Counted from the stretch's first letter, positions 1 to 7,997 are shown. The stretch is DNA of 15,669 nt from an uncultured cyanobacterium (GCA_903934745.1 CAIZOZ010000368.1:1-15669); one strand, 5' to 3'. Numbers and translations are program-made. Notes: generated by a model not told the origin, from the sequence alone.

Positions 1-168
1 CTGCAGGCCGAATTGTTCGCTCAGGCCGAGGCGTTGCAGCAGATGCCGCTGGGCAACGGGCCCCAGTGGCTGCTGCTCAGCCTCAAGCCAGGCTGCGCCG
101 AGGCCGAACCGGCCCAGCTGCTGGAAGAATGGCGTCATCTGTTGCGTAAGGCAGGCCTGAGCCCATGA
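1..168 (+). CDS. rnpA: Ribonuclease P protein component, C-terminal part (5' end outside window)
   Basis: Only the last 55 codons are visible, reading in frame from base 1 to a TGA at 166-168. The tail contains WLLLSLKPG (residues 23-31 of the visible part), which resembles the end of cyanobacterial RnpA proteins, followed by a short acidic helix-like stretch. RnpA is the protein subunit of RNase P, which with the catalytic RNA removes the 5' leader of pre-tRNAs in the cytoplasm. The identification rests largely on context: next come a PH-domain protein, yidC, DUF177 and a Ycf46-like ATPase, the usual order downstream of rpmH-rnpA in picocyanobacteria. The RNR signature would lie upstream of the window. 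The stop overlaps the next start by four bases (ATGA), implying translational coupling. Confidence 0.78.
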   Translation: MQAELFAQAEALQQMPLGNGPQWLLLSLKPGCAEAEPAQLLEEWRHLLRKAGLSP

Positions 169-671
169 CCCCAGCAAGTGCCGAGCCCAGCAAGGTGCCT
201 CCGACAGGCCCAGCCGGTTCGGGCAACCCGATGGCCGGCATCCCTGGCAAATCCCAGATCCAGGAAACGGTGCTCTATGAAGGCGGGCCCGCCAAAGGGG
301 ATCTGATCTTCGGCCTGGTGCTGGCGATCACCCTGGTGGGCCTTCCGCTGGCGGTGGGGGCGATCGTGCGGGCGCTGTGGCTGCGCTATCGCATCACCAC
401 GCGTCGCATTGAGGTCAATGGCGGCTGGCTGGGCCGCGACCGTAGTCAGGTGGTTTACAGCCAGATTCGCGAGGTGCGCTCGGTGCCCAGGGGCTTCGGT
501 GCCTGGGGCGACATGGTGCTGGTGCTCAACGACGGCTCCAAGCTGGAGATGCGCTCGGTGCCGCACTTCCGCGCGATTGAGGCGCAGATCGAGGAGCTGC
601 GCCAGGCCAAAGGCGCTAAGGCGGCCAAGTCCAGCAGCGGTTTCGCCAAGCCGGAAGCGGAAGCCGCTTGA
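165..671 (+). CDS. PH domain-containing membrane-anchored protein
   Basis: 168 residues. The first ~35 are Pro/Gly/Ser-rich and probably disordered. One hydrophobic segment at about 47-73 is a likely membrane anchor. It is followed by a bacterial PH-like domain (about 74-150) with the pattern YRITTRRIEV...GWLGRDRSQVVYSQIREVRSV...GDMVLVL, a string of short beta-strands typical of bPH_2 (DUF304-like) proteins; the tail is Lys/Ala-rich. The molecular role is unknown. The position between rnpA and yidC is conserved in picocyanobacteria as far as I know, and a link with membrane-protein insertion is only inferred. The ATG start overlaps the rnpA stop as ATGA, which fixes the start. A second ATG at codon 23 is possible but would lose the coupling. 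Confidence 0.85.
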   Translation: MTPASAEPSKVPPTGPAGSGNPMAGIPGKSQIQETVLYEGGPAKGDLIFGLVLAITLVGLPLAVGAIVRALWLRYRITTRRIEVNGGWLGRDRSQVVYSQIREVRSVPRGFGAWGDMVLVLNDGSKLEMRSVPHFRAIEAQIEELRQAKGAKAAKSSSGFAKPEAEAA

Positions 672-706
672 AGGGGTCTGACCGTTTCAGTTCCCGTTCG
701 CCCCAG

Positions 707-736
707 GGAGCGGGGGATACCAGGCTCCATTTTTTT
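707..736 (+). terminator. Weak intrinsic terminator candidate after the PH-domain gene
   Basis: GGAGC (707-711) can pair with GCTCC (724-728) around a 12-base loop, and a run of seven T residues follows at 730-736. The stem is short, so termination may be partial. It lies 36 bases past the PH-domain stop, in the 205-bp gap (672-876) before yidC. I see nothing else in that gap apart from the pyrimidine-rich stretch around 737-790. Confidence 0.35.
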
Positions 737-876
737 GCCGCTTTTTCCTGCCCCTCACTGTCTTTCCAGCCCCCTGAGCCCGCCTTCCGTCTGCTTCGGC
801 GGATCTCCGCCCGCATTGATTGCCCCCGTTCGGGCACACTGGCCCCGGATTCCCTTACCCCTGAGCGCTGCCTGCC

Positions 877-2010
877 GTGATCGGCTACATCTCCGACAAC
901 CTGCTGCTGCCGATCCTCGACTTCTTCTACGGATTGGTGCCCAGCTATGGGCTGGCGATCATCGCCCTCACGGTGGTGATCCGCCTGGCCCTGTTCCCGT
1001 TGAGTGCCGGCTCGATCCGCAGCGCCCGGCGCATGCGCATCGCCCAGCCGGTGATGCAGGCGCGTCAGGCCGAGATCAAGGCCAAGCACGCCAGCAACCC
1101 TCAGAAGCAGCAGGAGGAGCTGGGCAAGCTGATGAAGGAGTTCGGCAGTCCGCTGGCGGGCTGTCTGCCCCTGGTGGTTCAGATGCCGATCCTGTTTGCC
1201 CTGTTCGCCACGCTGCGGGGTTCACCGTTCGCCGATGTGCCCTACACCTTCAATCTCAAGGTGCTGCCGGCGGATCAGATCGCTGCGGTGGAAACCAAGC
1301 CCTTCAACACCCCCAGCCATTCGATCTTCGTCACGGCCACCAGCCATGTGCCGGTGATCGGCAGCCTCGAGGGTGGTACCAAGCTTGGGGTGGGCGACAG
1401 CGAAACGGTGAAGCTGCACACCCGCACCGGTGACAGCTTCGGTTCGGTGCTCGCTGCGGTCGAGAACGGCGATAGCTTCCAGCCCAGCTGGAGCGTTACC
1501 AAGGGTGATGGCGTGGTCAGTGTCGATGCCAGCGGCAAGATCATCGCCCTGTCCCCTGGTGATGCCACGGTCGAGGGCAAGATCCCCGGCCTGGCGGCCC
1601 GTAGTGGCTTCCTGTTCATCAAGGCCCTCGGCCAGGTCGGCTTCATGACCGACGGCGCCGTCAACTGGGATATCGCCATCCTGGTGGGAGCCTTCGGCGC
1701 CAGCCTGTTCGCCTCCCAGATCCTTTCGGGTAGGGGCATGCCGCCCAATCCGCAGCAGAGCACGGCCAACAAGATCACGCCGGTGATGATCACGGCGATG
1801 TTCCTGTTCTTCCCCCTGCCAGCTGGGGTGCTGCTCTACATGGTGGTGGCCAACATCTTCCAGGGGTTGCAGACCTTCCTGCTCACCCTTGAGGCCCTGC
1901 CTGACAACCTGCAGGCGATACTCGATAAGCAGATGGCAACGGCCGCCACCGCTACCGCCGGTGGCCCGGAGGCTGGGCGGCTGCCGTTTGAACCCAAGAC
2001 CAAGAAGTGA
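877..2010 (+). CDS. yidC: Membrane protein insertase YidC/Oxa1/Alb3 family
   Basis: 377 residues from a GTG start. YidC inserts and folds membrane proteins, alone or with SecYEG; in cyanobacteria it serves both plasma and thylakoid membranes. The conserved core is clear: TM1 at about 20-42 with the groove arginine Arg36 (TVVIRLALFPL), the cytoplasmic helical hairpin at about 50-90, TM2 with GCLPLVVQMPILFALF (95-110), and later TMs at about 263-285 and 300-338 with FFPLPAGVLLYMVVANIFQ. Between TM2 and the next TM lies a long extracytoplasmic region (about 117-262). Its second half (about 160-250) resembles a bacterial Ig-like (Big_2) fold, with VVSVDASGKIIALSPGDATV matching the usual end of such domains. 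The C-terminus is a short Ala/Thr-rich tail ending PKTKK. The GTG start follows from where homology begins; no clear Shine-Dalgarno is visible. The stop overlaps the DUF177 start. Confidence 0.95.
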   Translation: MIGYISDNLLLPILDFFYGLVPSYGLAIIALTVVIRLALFPLSAGSIRSARRMRIAQPVMQARQAEIKAKHASNPQKQQEELGKLMKEFGSPLAGCLPLVVQMPILFALFATLRGSPFADVPYTFNLKVLPADQIAAVETKPFNTPSHSIFVTATSHVPVIGSLEGGTKLGVGDSETVKLHTRTGDSFGSVLAAVENGDSFQPSWSVTKGDGVVSVDASGKIIALSPGDATVEGKIPGLAARSGFLFIKALGQVGFMTDGAVNWDIAILVGAFGASLFASQILSGRGMPPNPQQSTANKITPVMITAMFLFFPLPAGVLLYMVVANIFQGLQTFLLTLEALPDNLQAILDKQMATAATATAGGPEAGRLPFEPKTKK

Positions 2011-2810
2011 ATCCGGCGGCCCCTGGCGTCAGCCCGCCGTTGCGGCCCGTGCCCCTTCAGGAGCTGCGCCTACGGGGAGAGGCCCAGCATTGGCTGGTGC
2101 AGCAGCACCTCAGCGAACTCGACAGCCTCACGCCGGTTCGGGGTCAGATCCGGGCCCATCACCATGGCAGCGTGCTCGAGGTGGAAGGTGAGGTCGAAAC
2201 GATCGTGAATCTCTGCTGCGACCGCTGCCTGCAGCTCTACAACCTGCCGCTGCAGATCGCGGTGCATGAACTGCTGGAGCTGGCTGGTGCCGGTGTTGGC
2301 GAGGCCGATCACGACGATCTGACGGCCCTGGCCGGCACGGTTTCCCCAGGTGGTCGGCGCCCAACCAGGCGCCCGACCGGCAGCCGATCCGTCGCCAAGG
2401 CCAAGTCGGAGCCACTGCTGCCGGAGCCACTGCTGTCGGAGCCACTGCTGATCGAGGCCCTGGACGATCGCCTTGATCCCCGTGGCGATTTCGATCCGGA
2501 GCGCTGGCTGTTCGAGCAGTTGAGCCTGCAATTGCCGGTGGTGAACCGCTGCGGTGCCGATTGCCCTGGCCCGCCCCTGCCGCCGGTGCAACGCCCTGCC
2601 CCCCGAGCAGCCAACACGAGCGGCAGCCAGACCAACGCCACAGTCCACCACCACCCCAGTGCCGCCTCTTCCCAGGGCAGCAGCACCCAGGTGCAGTCCG
2701 CGCCTGGCGCCACCGAGGGCGACTGCCGCGAATCGGGCGGCGACCGGCGCGACGAATCCAAGGCCCCGATTGATCCGCGCTGGGCGGCCCTGCGCCAGCT
2801 GCTGCCCTGA
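2007..2810 (+). CDS. DUF177/YceD family protein with expanded low-complexity regions
   Basis: 267 residues from a GTG whose TG is shared with the yidC stop (GTGA at 2007-2010). The N-terminal half is typical DUF177: a beta-rich part with RGQIRAHHHGSVLEVEGEV (about 46-64), then Cys71 and Cys74 in CCDRCLQ. The family signature resumes at about 154-186 (DPRGDFDPERWLFEQLSLQLP, then Cys182 and Cys186 in CGADCPG), and the protein ends with DPRWAALRQLLP. DUF177 proteins are linked to 23S rRNA and large-subunit biogenesis; a plant chloroplast member is needed for 23S rRNA accumulation. Two unusual insertions are visible: a Pro/Arg-rich linker with three SEPLL-type repeats (about 112-148), and a Ser/Thr/Gln/Pro-rich stretch (about 189-254) where homologues normally carry a compact Cys-containing segment. 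In many cyanobacteria the gene neighbours rnpA and yidC. Confidence 0.85.
   Translation: MNPAAPGVSPPLRPVPLQELRLRGEAQHWLVQQHLSELDSLTPVRGQIRAHHHGSVLEVEGEVETIVNLCCDRCLQLYNLPLQIAVHELLELAGAGVGEADHDDLTALAGTVSPGGRRPTRRPTGSRSVAKAKSEPLLPEPLLSEPLLIEALDDRLDPRGDFDPERWLFEQLSLQLPVVNRCGADCPGPPLPPVQRPAPRAANTSGSQTNATVHHHPSAASSQGSSTQVQSAPGATEGDCRESGGDRRDESKAPIDPRWAALRQLLP
2406..2450 (+). repeat. 15-bp tandem repeat, three copies, inside the DUF177 gene
   Basis: Three head-to-tail copies of YCGGAGCCACTGCTG at 2406-2420, 2421-2435 and 2436-2450, differing only at the first base (T, C, T). The repeat is in frame and encodes SEPLL, PEPLL, SEPLL (residues 134-148). The near-identity suggests recent slippage expansion. 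Confidence 0.9.
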
Positions 2811-2815
2811 AGTCG

Positions 2816-4330
<1,515 letters not shown>

Positions 4331-4397
4331 TTCGCTGATCAGCAGGGCTTTCCACAGCCGGGCTCCGGCCCGCCCCGCAGGGTCAGCTTTGAACCAA

Positions 4398-4496
4398 ATG
4401 GCCGAATCAAGCGACCCAATCACGCCCCCAGTGGATGTTGAACTGATTTCAAGCGATGACGTTCTGAACTTCCAAGAGGGCAAAAGGGCTGGCTGA
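4398..4496 (+). CDS. Possible very short acidic reading frame (32 aa), doubtful
   Basis: ATG to TGA, 32 codons, acidic (ISSDDVLNF in the middle), not recognised. It lies 67 bp past the AAA ATPase stop at the point where base composition falls. No good Shine-Dalgarno is visible. It could be a chance reading frame or the remnant of a longer gene. It is listed because a second short frame begins two bases after its stop. Confidence 0.2.
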   Translation: MAESSDPITPPVDVELISSDDVLNFQEGKRAG

Positions 4497-4498
4497 CC

Positions 4499-4591
4499 AT
4501 GAAAACAAGACTGATGTTAATTGTTGCTGAAGAGATGCGGGCTTTTGATCTCAGGTTGACTTCTTCTTTGTTCAAGAAGATTTCAGAATGA
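4499..4591 (+). CDS. Possible very short basic reading frame (30 aa), doubtful
   Basis: ATG to TGA, 30 codons, beginning MKTRLMLIVAEEM and ending LFKKISE, not recognised. An AAAGGG purine run at about 4483-4488 sits roughly ten bases upstream and could act as a ribosome binding site. The stop codon falls inside the left arm of the hairpin at 4587-4609. A/T-ending codons dominate, unlike the core genes. The small size makes coding status uncertain. It may be a small peptide gene or part of an acquired, decayed segment. Confidence 0.25.
   Translation: MKTRLMLIVAEEMRAFDLRLTSSLFKKISE
4562..4580. repeat. Inverted repeat (7-bp stem)
   Basis: TCTTCTT (4562-4568) pairs with AAGAAGA (4574-4580) around a 5-base loop. 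It is A/T-rich and weak on its own, but lies only 6 bp before a second, stronger hairpin. Confidence 0.5.
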
Positions 4592-4609
4592 AGCCTTACT
4601 GGCTTCATT
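4587..4609. repeat. Perfect 9-bp inverted repeat, possible terminator-like hairpin
   Basis: AATGAAGCC (4587-4595) and GGCTTCATT (4601-4609) are perfect reverse complements with a TTACT loop. The following bases are A/T-rich (ATTGCAGCATTTATT) but contain no clean T-run, so strict intrinsic termination is doubtful. With the hairpin at 4562-4580 it forms a tandem pair in the gap between the AAA ATPase and the caspase gene. The remainder of the gap, 4610-4783, shows no gene or promoter I can defend. Confidence 0.6.
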
Positions 4610-4783
4610 ATTGCAGCATTTATTGGGTATTCGTTGGCCGCTAGCCGTGGCGTAGTTAGGGTGTGATCTCTCTCGCTGGAGGCGCTATTTGTGGCCTGCG
4701 ACTAGTAGGAGCTGGGGCGAGTTGTTTTGGCGCAGCGTCGTCGCTCTTTATGCCTAAAAGTCTGTCGATTCAATCAAATTGCT

Positions 4784-4787
4784 GGAG
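4784..4787 (+). promoter_or_regulatory. Ribosome binding site deciding the caspase start
   Basis: GGAG (within TGGAGAAA) lies eight bases before the GTG at 4796, a good Shine-Dalgarno position. It supports 4796 rather than the in-frame upstream TTG at 4727. Confidence 0.7.
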
Positions 4788-4795
4788 AAATCCTT

Positions 4796-5656
4796 GTGAC
4801 AAAAAAGGCACTTCTTGTTGGGATTAATGTTTATGCCCCTGCCGGTGCAGGCGGCCCTGATTTGCGCGGCTGTGTGAATGATGTCCGTGACATGGCTAAC
4901 ACCCTCAGTGTTCTGGGCATTGTTGCGGCAGCTCCTGCAACAATGAAAATCCTTACGGATTCGAGAGCAACTAAGGCTGCTATTCTCAAAGGGTTCAAAT
5001 GGTTGATTGCCGATGCAAAGAAAGGCGATGTTCTCGTTTTTCACTACTCAGGACATGGTTCACAGATGGCCGATGTCAGCGGTGATGAGCTCGATGCAAA
5101 GGATGAAACGATTTGTCCCCATGATTACGCCGCTGCTGGCATGATTAAGGATGATGACTTTCGAGCTTTATTGGCCGGTTTGCCGGCCGGAGTGAATCTG
5201 GACATCATCTTTGATTCCTGTCACGCTGGTACTGGAACGAGAGAGCTGGCGGCGATGGCGGCTACGGCAGATGCCGATTCCGTCGCTTATCGATTCATTG
5301 AGCCACCGATTGATTGGGGATTTTTCCTGGATGTCAATCCCTCGCTGCCTGTGCGGGGCATCCTTCGGCCTGAAACGGATGATCGCGCCAGGGTGCCTGT
5401 TGTTGTCGAGCGGCTGAACCATGTTCTGTGGGCAGGATGCCGCGACAACCAGACATCGGCTGAGACGTTGATTGGTGGCATTTATCGAGGGGTTTTTACT
5501 TATAATTTCTGTAAAGCATTGAGGGGCGCTGGTCCGGCAATTACGCGTCTCAGATTGGATGCCCAGGTCACCGTGAACGTGCGAGGCATGGGACACAGTC
5601 AGGTTCCACAGTTAGAAGGTACAAAGGCATCGTTGTCTGAGAGGGTTTTCACTTGA
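4796..5656 (+). CDS. Caspase-like peptidase (C14 family; metacaspase/orthocaspase)
   Basis: 286 residues from GTG 4796, chosen for the Shine-Dalgarno and because the domain starts at once with KKALLVGINVY. The p20-like caspase fold covers most of the protein. It has the first strand with LLVGINVY, the LRGCVNDVRDM helix (about 27-37), the catalytic histidine His87 in HYSGHGSQ and the catalytic cysteine Cys142 in DSCHAG. The C-terminal part has a p10-like pattern (HVLWAGCRDNQTSAE, then GGIYRGVFTYNFCKAL). No signal peptide, membrane segment or extra effector domain is seen, so it is a soluble single-domain member. Metacaspases generally cleave after Arg/Lys and are calcium-activated; cyanobacterial ones are linked to stress and cell death. 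Codon use is much more A/T-rich than in neighbours (row 4921-4980 has 30/60 G/C). It stands alone on its strand with its own terminator, suggesting a horizontally acquired gene. Its substrate is unknown. Confidence 0.92.
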   Translation: MTKKALLVGINVYAPAGAGGPDLRGCVNDVRDMANTLSVLGIVAAAPATMKILTDSRATKAAILKGFKWLIADAKKGDVLVFHYSGHGSQMADVSGDELDAKDETICPHDYAAAGMIKDDDFRALLAGLPAGVNLDIIFDSCHAGTGTRELAAMAATADADSVAYRFIEPPIDWGFFLDVNPSLPVRGILRPETDDRARVPVVVERLNHVLWAGCRDNQTSAETLIGGIYRGVFTYNFCKALRGAGPAITRLRLDAQVTVNVRGMGHSQVPQLEGTKASLSERVFT

Positions 5657-5689
5657 TCGGCCTTTGATCGGCGGAGCTGTCATTTGCAT

Positions 5690-5724
5690 GGATCGCCTTG
5701 TCTTGCGAACAAGGCGATCCTTTT
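5690..5724 (+). terminator. Strong intrinsic terminator after the caspase gene
   Basis: GGATCGCCTTGT (5690-5701) and ACAAGGCGATCC (5709-5720) are perfect 12-bp complements around a 7-base loop, followed by TTTT at 5721-5724. It lies 33 bases past the caspase stop. It sits between convergent genes, so the hairpin might also act on the opposite strand, although there is no T-run on that side. The bases 5725-5801 hold nothing else recognisable. Confidence 0.9.
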
Positions 5725-5801
5725 ACACTTTGTCTACCGTTGGATTGGGTCCAGGGCATCGAGATGGATGGCCTTGCGTGAATCAGTGCCTTAGCCAGCT
5801 C

Positions 5802-6335
5802 TCAATCCCAGCGCCCGTTGCGCTCCAGGAAACGCACACAGTTGTGGCGAAACAGGGCCAGCACCAGCTCCGGGGGTTGCAGCTCCATCCAGAAGGCCTC
5901 TGCTTCAAGCCGCTGGTCCGAACGGCGATAGTGGGTTCCCACCAACTTCGCGTGGTGGGGCGCCAGCCTCTGCAGTTCCCGGTAGAGGCGTGGCATCAGG
6001 TCATCGGCGATGGCGCTGGTGCCCGTGCAGGCCTGCATGATGTGGGTCGCTTCGTGGGCCATCACTTCCCACACAGCCTCGAGATCACCGAGATCCACCT
6101 GGCGCCTGCAGATCACCAGCCGGTCGATCCCCTTGCCATCGTGTTCGTAATAGCCAGCGTGATCGGGGGGGCATTGAGCCGAAACCACCGTCTCACTGCC
6201 GCTGGCGTTGATCAGGTTCTCGAGCCTGCGGATCTGGTCCAGGCTGGCGGCCCCGGCCGGACAGTTCAGCATGGGCAGCCCCAACAGACCAATCGCCAGC
6301 AGCTGGGTGCCGGCCCGCCACATCGACACGGCCAT
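5802..6335 (-). CDS. Secreted putative metalloprotease-like protein with HEATH motif
   Basis: 177 residues. The N-terminus (about 1-31) is a signal peptide: a basic Arg7, a hydrophobic run QLLAIGLLGLPML, and a probable cleavage near PAGAAS. The mature part has a zinc-protease-type HExxH at His94-Glu95-His98 (VMAHEATHIMQAC). Possible downstream acidic ligands are Glu144 and Glu146 (LEAEAFWMELQ), as in gluzincins or minimal M48-like folds. Cys55, Cys76 and Cys102 could form disulfides in the periplasm. I do not recognise a named family. The sequence resembles conserved cyanobacterial hypothetical proteins, so proteolysis is a prediction from the motif and topology. It is convergent with the caspase gene and divergent from the M32 peptidase gene (121-bp shared upstream region). 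Codon use is of the GC-rich host type. Met5 is an alternative start. Confidence 0.75.
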   Translation of the reverse strand: MAVSMWRAGTQLLAIGLLGLPMLNCPAGAASLDQIRRLENLINASGSETVVSAQCPPDHAGYYEHDGKGIDRLVICRRQVDLGDLEAVWEVMAHEATHIMQACTGTSAIADDLMPRLYRELQRLAPHHAKLVGTHYRRSDQRLEAEAFWMELQPPELVLALFRHNCVRFLERNGRWD

Positions 6336-6392
6336 CTGGGGCCTCGAGTATCAACTCCAGCCTGGCCAGAGCTGGCTGAGTTGGCCACAGCT

Positions 6393-6418
6393 GTTGCGGT
6401 AGCCCTGCCGGCTGCAAC
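6393..6418. repeat. Imperfect inverted repeat in the divergent promoter region
   Basis: GTTGC (6393-6397) pairs with GCAAC (6414-6418), and AGCC (6401-6404) with GGCT (6410-6413), leaving a 3-base bulge and 5-base loop. It lies between divergent genes (gap 6336-6456). It could be an operator or a chance structure; no -10/-35 pair stands out here. Confidence 0.3.
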
Positions 6419-6456
6419 CACACAGCAGCCCAGTCTGCGGCAGGCTCCCAGCAGCG

Positions 6457-7980
6457 ATGCCGATCACCATGGGTTCTCTGGACCAATCCTCCGCTCGCGA
6501 GCGCTTGCGGTCCTACCTCCATGGCACCCAGCTGCTGGGATCGATTCACAGCACCTTGTATTACGACCAGAACACGGTGATGCCAGCCGCCGGCGCGCCG
6601 TGGCGGGGCGAGCAACTGGCGCTGCTGGCCCGGCAGCTGCATGGTCGGCAGAGCTGCCTTGAATACAGCGAGCTGGTGGCTGCAGCCGAATCGGAACTGA
6701 CCGCCGCCGCCGAGCCGGCCGCCAGGCGCAATCTGGAGCTGTTGCGCCAGGACCTCGAACGTCAGCAGCGGCTCGATCCGGTGTTGGTGGGTCAGATCGC
6801 CGAGGCTCAGGCTCGGGGCTATGCGCTCTGGCAGCAGGCCAAGACTGCCCAGAACTTTGGCCTGTTCTCTCCGGCCCTGGCGGAACTGGTGAGCCTGCGC
6901 CAGGAGCAAGCGCGGCAACTGGCGGAGCCGCGCAGTTGTTGGGAGACCCTGGCCCAGGGGTTTGAGCCTGACATCAGCAAGCAGCGCCTGAAAGAGCTGT
7001 TCCAGCCGCTGCGTCAGCAGCTGCCACTGTTGCTGGAACAGGCCGCGGCCCTGCCACCGTTGCCGCCTGCCGACTGGGACTTGAGTGAATCGAGCCAGGA
7101 CCAGCTCTGCCAGGAGCTGCTGCAGCAATGGGGTTACGACGCCAGCCGTTGCCAGCGCTCCCGCTCACCCCATCCGTTCTCAAGCACCATCGGTCCGGCT
7201 GATTTCCGCATCACGACCCGCATCGTGCCCGGCATGCCCTTCTCGGCTTTCCTGGCCACGGCCCATGAATGGGGCCACTCCCTCTATGAGCAAGGTCTGC
7301 CCCGCAGCGGTGATCACTTCTTCCCCTGGCCGCTCGGTGATGCCACCTCAATGGGGATCCATGAGAGCCAGAGCCTTTTCTTTGAATGTCGGCTTGGCAG
7401 AAGTGCGGCCTTCGCGGCGCGGTGGTATCCGCGTTTCCGTTCAGCTCTGGGCCGCGATCCCTGGGGAGATGGCCGGCGCTTCTGGCGCAGCATCAATCCG
7501 ATGCAGGCTGGCTTGACGCGGGTGGAGGCCGATGAACTGAGCTACTGCCTCCATATCGTGCTGCGCTTTGAGCTGGAGCTGGAACTGCTTGAAGAGGGCC
7601 TGCCGGTGGAGGAACTGCCGGAACGCTGGAACAACGCCATGGAGCAGTTGCTCGGGCTGCGTCCGGGCCATGACGCCGAGGGATGCCTTCAGGACGTGCA
7701 TTGGAGTGAGGGACTATTTGGATATTTCCCCTCCTATGCCCTGGGCCACTTGATCAGTGCCCAGTTGAGCGAAACGATGGCGGCCGAACTGGGGCCGCTG
7801 GAGCCGCTGATCGCGGCCGGTCAGGAAGGGGAGATTCTCGGTTGGCTGGGGCGCAACGTCTGGCCGCTGGGCCGCAGCGTCAATGCGGAGCAGCTGGTGG
7901 AGCAGGTCACCGGCCGGCCGCTGAGCGCGGCGGCCTTTCTGACTTACCTCAAGGACAAGTTGGCCAGACTTGCCGCCTGA
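6457..7980 (+). CDS. M32 family metallocarboxypeptidase
   Basis: 507 residues, the usual length of the M32 (Taq/Pfu carboxypeptidase) family. These zinc or cobalt enzymes remove single residues from the C-terminus of peptides in the cytoplasm. The zinc motif is HEWGH (His270, Glu271, His274), and the second M32 signature is HESQS (His302 to Ser306) with Glu303 the expected third metal ligand. Other conserved parts are DVRITTR-like DFRITTRI (about 249-256) upstream of the zinc motif, the MQAGLTRVEADELSY stretch (about 349-363) containing the catalytic-site region, and HWSEGLFGYFPSYALG (about 415-430). No signal peptide. It probably serves peptide turnover and recycling of amino acids. ATG 6457 is used here; ATG 6469 (Met5) is an alternative, and neither has a strong ribosome binding site. 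It is monocistronic as far as visible, with a hairpin after the stop. Confidence 0.95.
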   Translation: MPITMGSLDQSSARERLRSYLHGTQLLGSIHSTLYYDQNTVMPAAGAPWRGEQLALLARQLHGRQSCLEYSELVAAAESELTAAAEPAARRNLELLRQDLERQQRLDPVLVGQIAEAQARGYALWQQAKTAQNFGLFSPALAELVSLRQEQARQLAEPRSCWETLAQGFEPDISKQRLKELFQPLRQQLPLLLEQAAALPPLPPADWDLSESSQDQLCQELLQQWGYDASRCQRSRSPHPFSSTIGPADFRITTRIVPGMPFSAFLATAHEWGHSLYEQGLPRSGDHFFPWPLGDATSMGIHESQSLFFECRLGRSAAFAARWYPRFRSALGRDPWGDGRRFWRSINPMQAGLTRVEADELSYCLHIVLRFELELELLEEGLPVEELPERWNNAMEQLLGLRPGHDAEGCLQDVHWSEGLFGYFPSYALGHLISAQLSETMAAELGPLEPLIAAGQEGEILGWLGRNVWPLGRSVNAEQLVEQVTGRPLSAAAFLTYLKDKLARLAA

Positions 7981-7997
7981 GCCGGGCCGGCTCTATC

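Noticed and set aside
4727..4795. Upstream TTG start for the caspase protein
   Set aside because: The added 23 residues show no family similarity, and the GTG at 4796 has a well-placed GGAG.
4610..4795. Search for a tRNA, small RNA or promoter in the gap before the caspase gene
   Set aside because: No T-loop consensus, cloverleaf or well-spaced -35/-10 pair was found by eye; TTGGCG/TATGCC at 4727-4754 is too weak.
5655..5672. Direct repeat GATCGGC x2 after the caspase stop
   Set aside because: Seven-base copies are too short to argue for an attachment site or duplication scar.
5664..6662. Long + strand open frame (about 330 codons)
   Set aside because: It is antisense to the HEATH-protein gene and the start of the M32 gene; its His/Gln/Pro-rich translation is typical of a GC-rich shadow frame.
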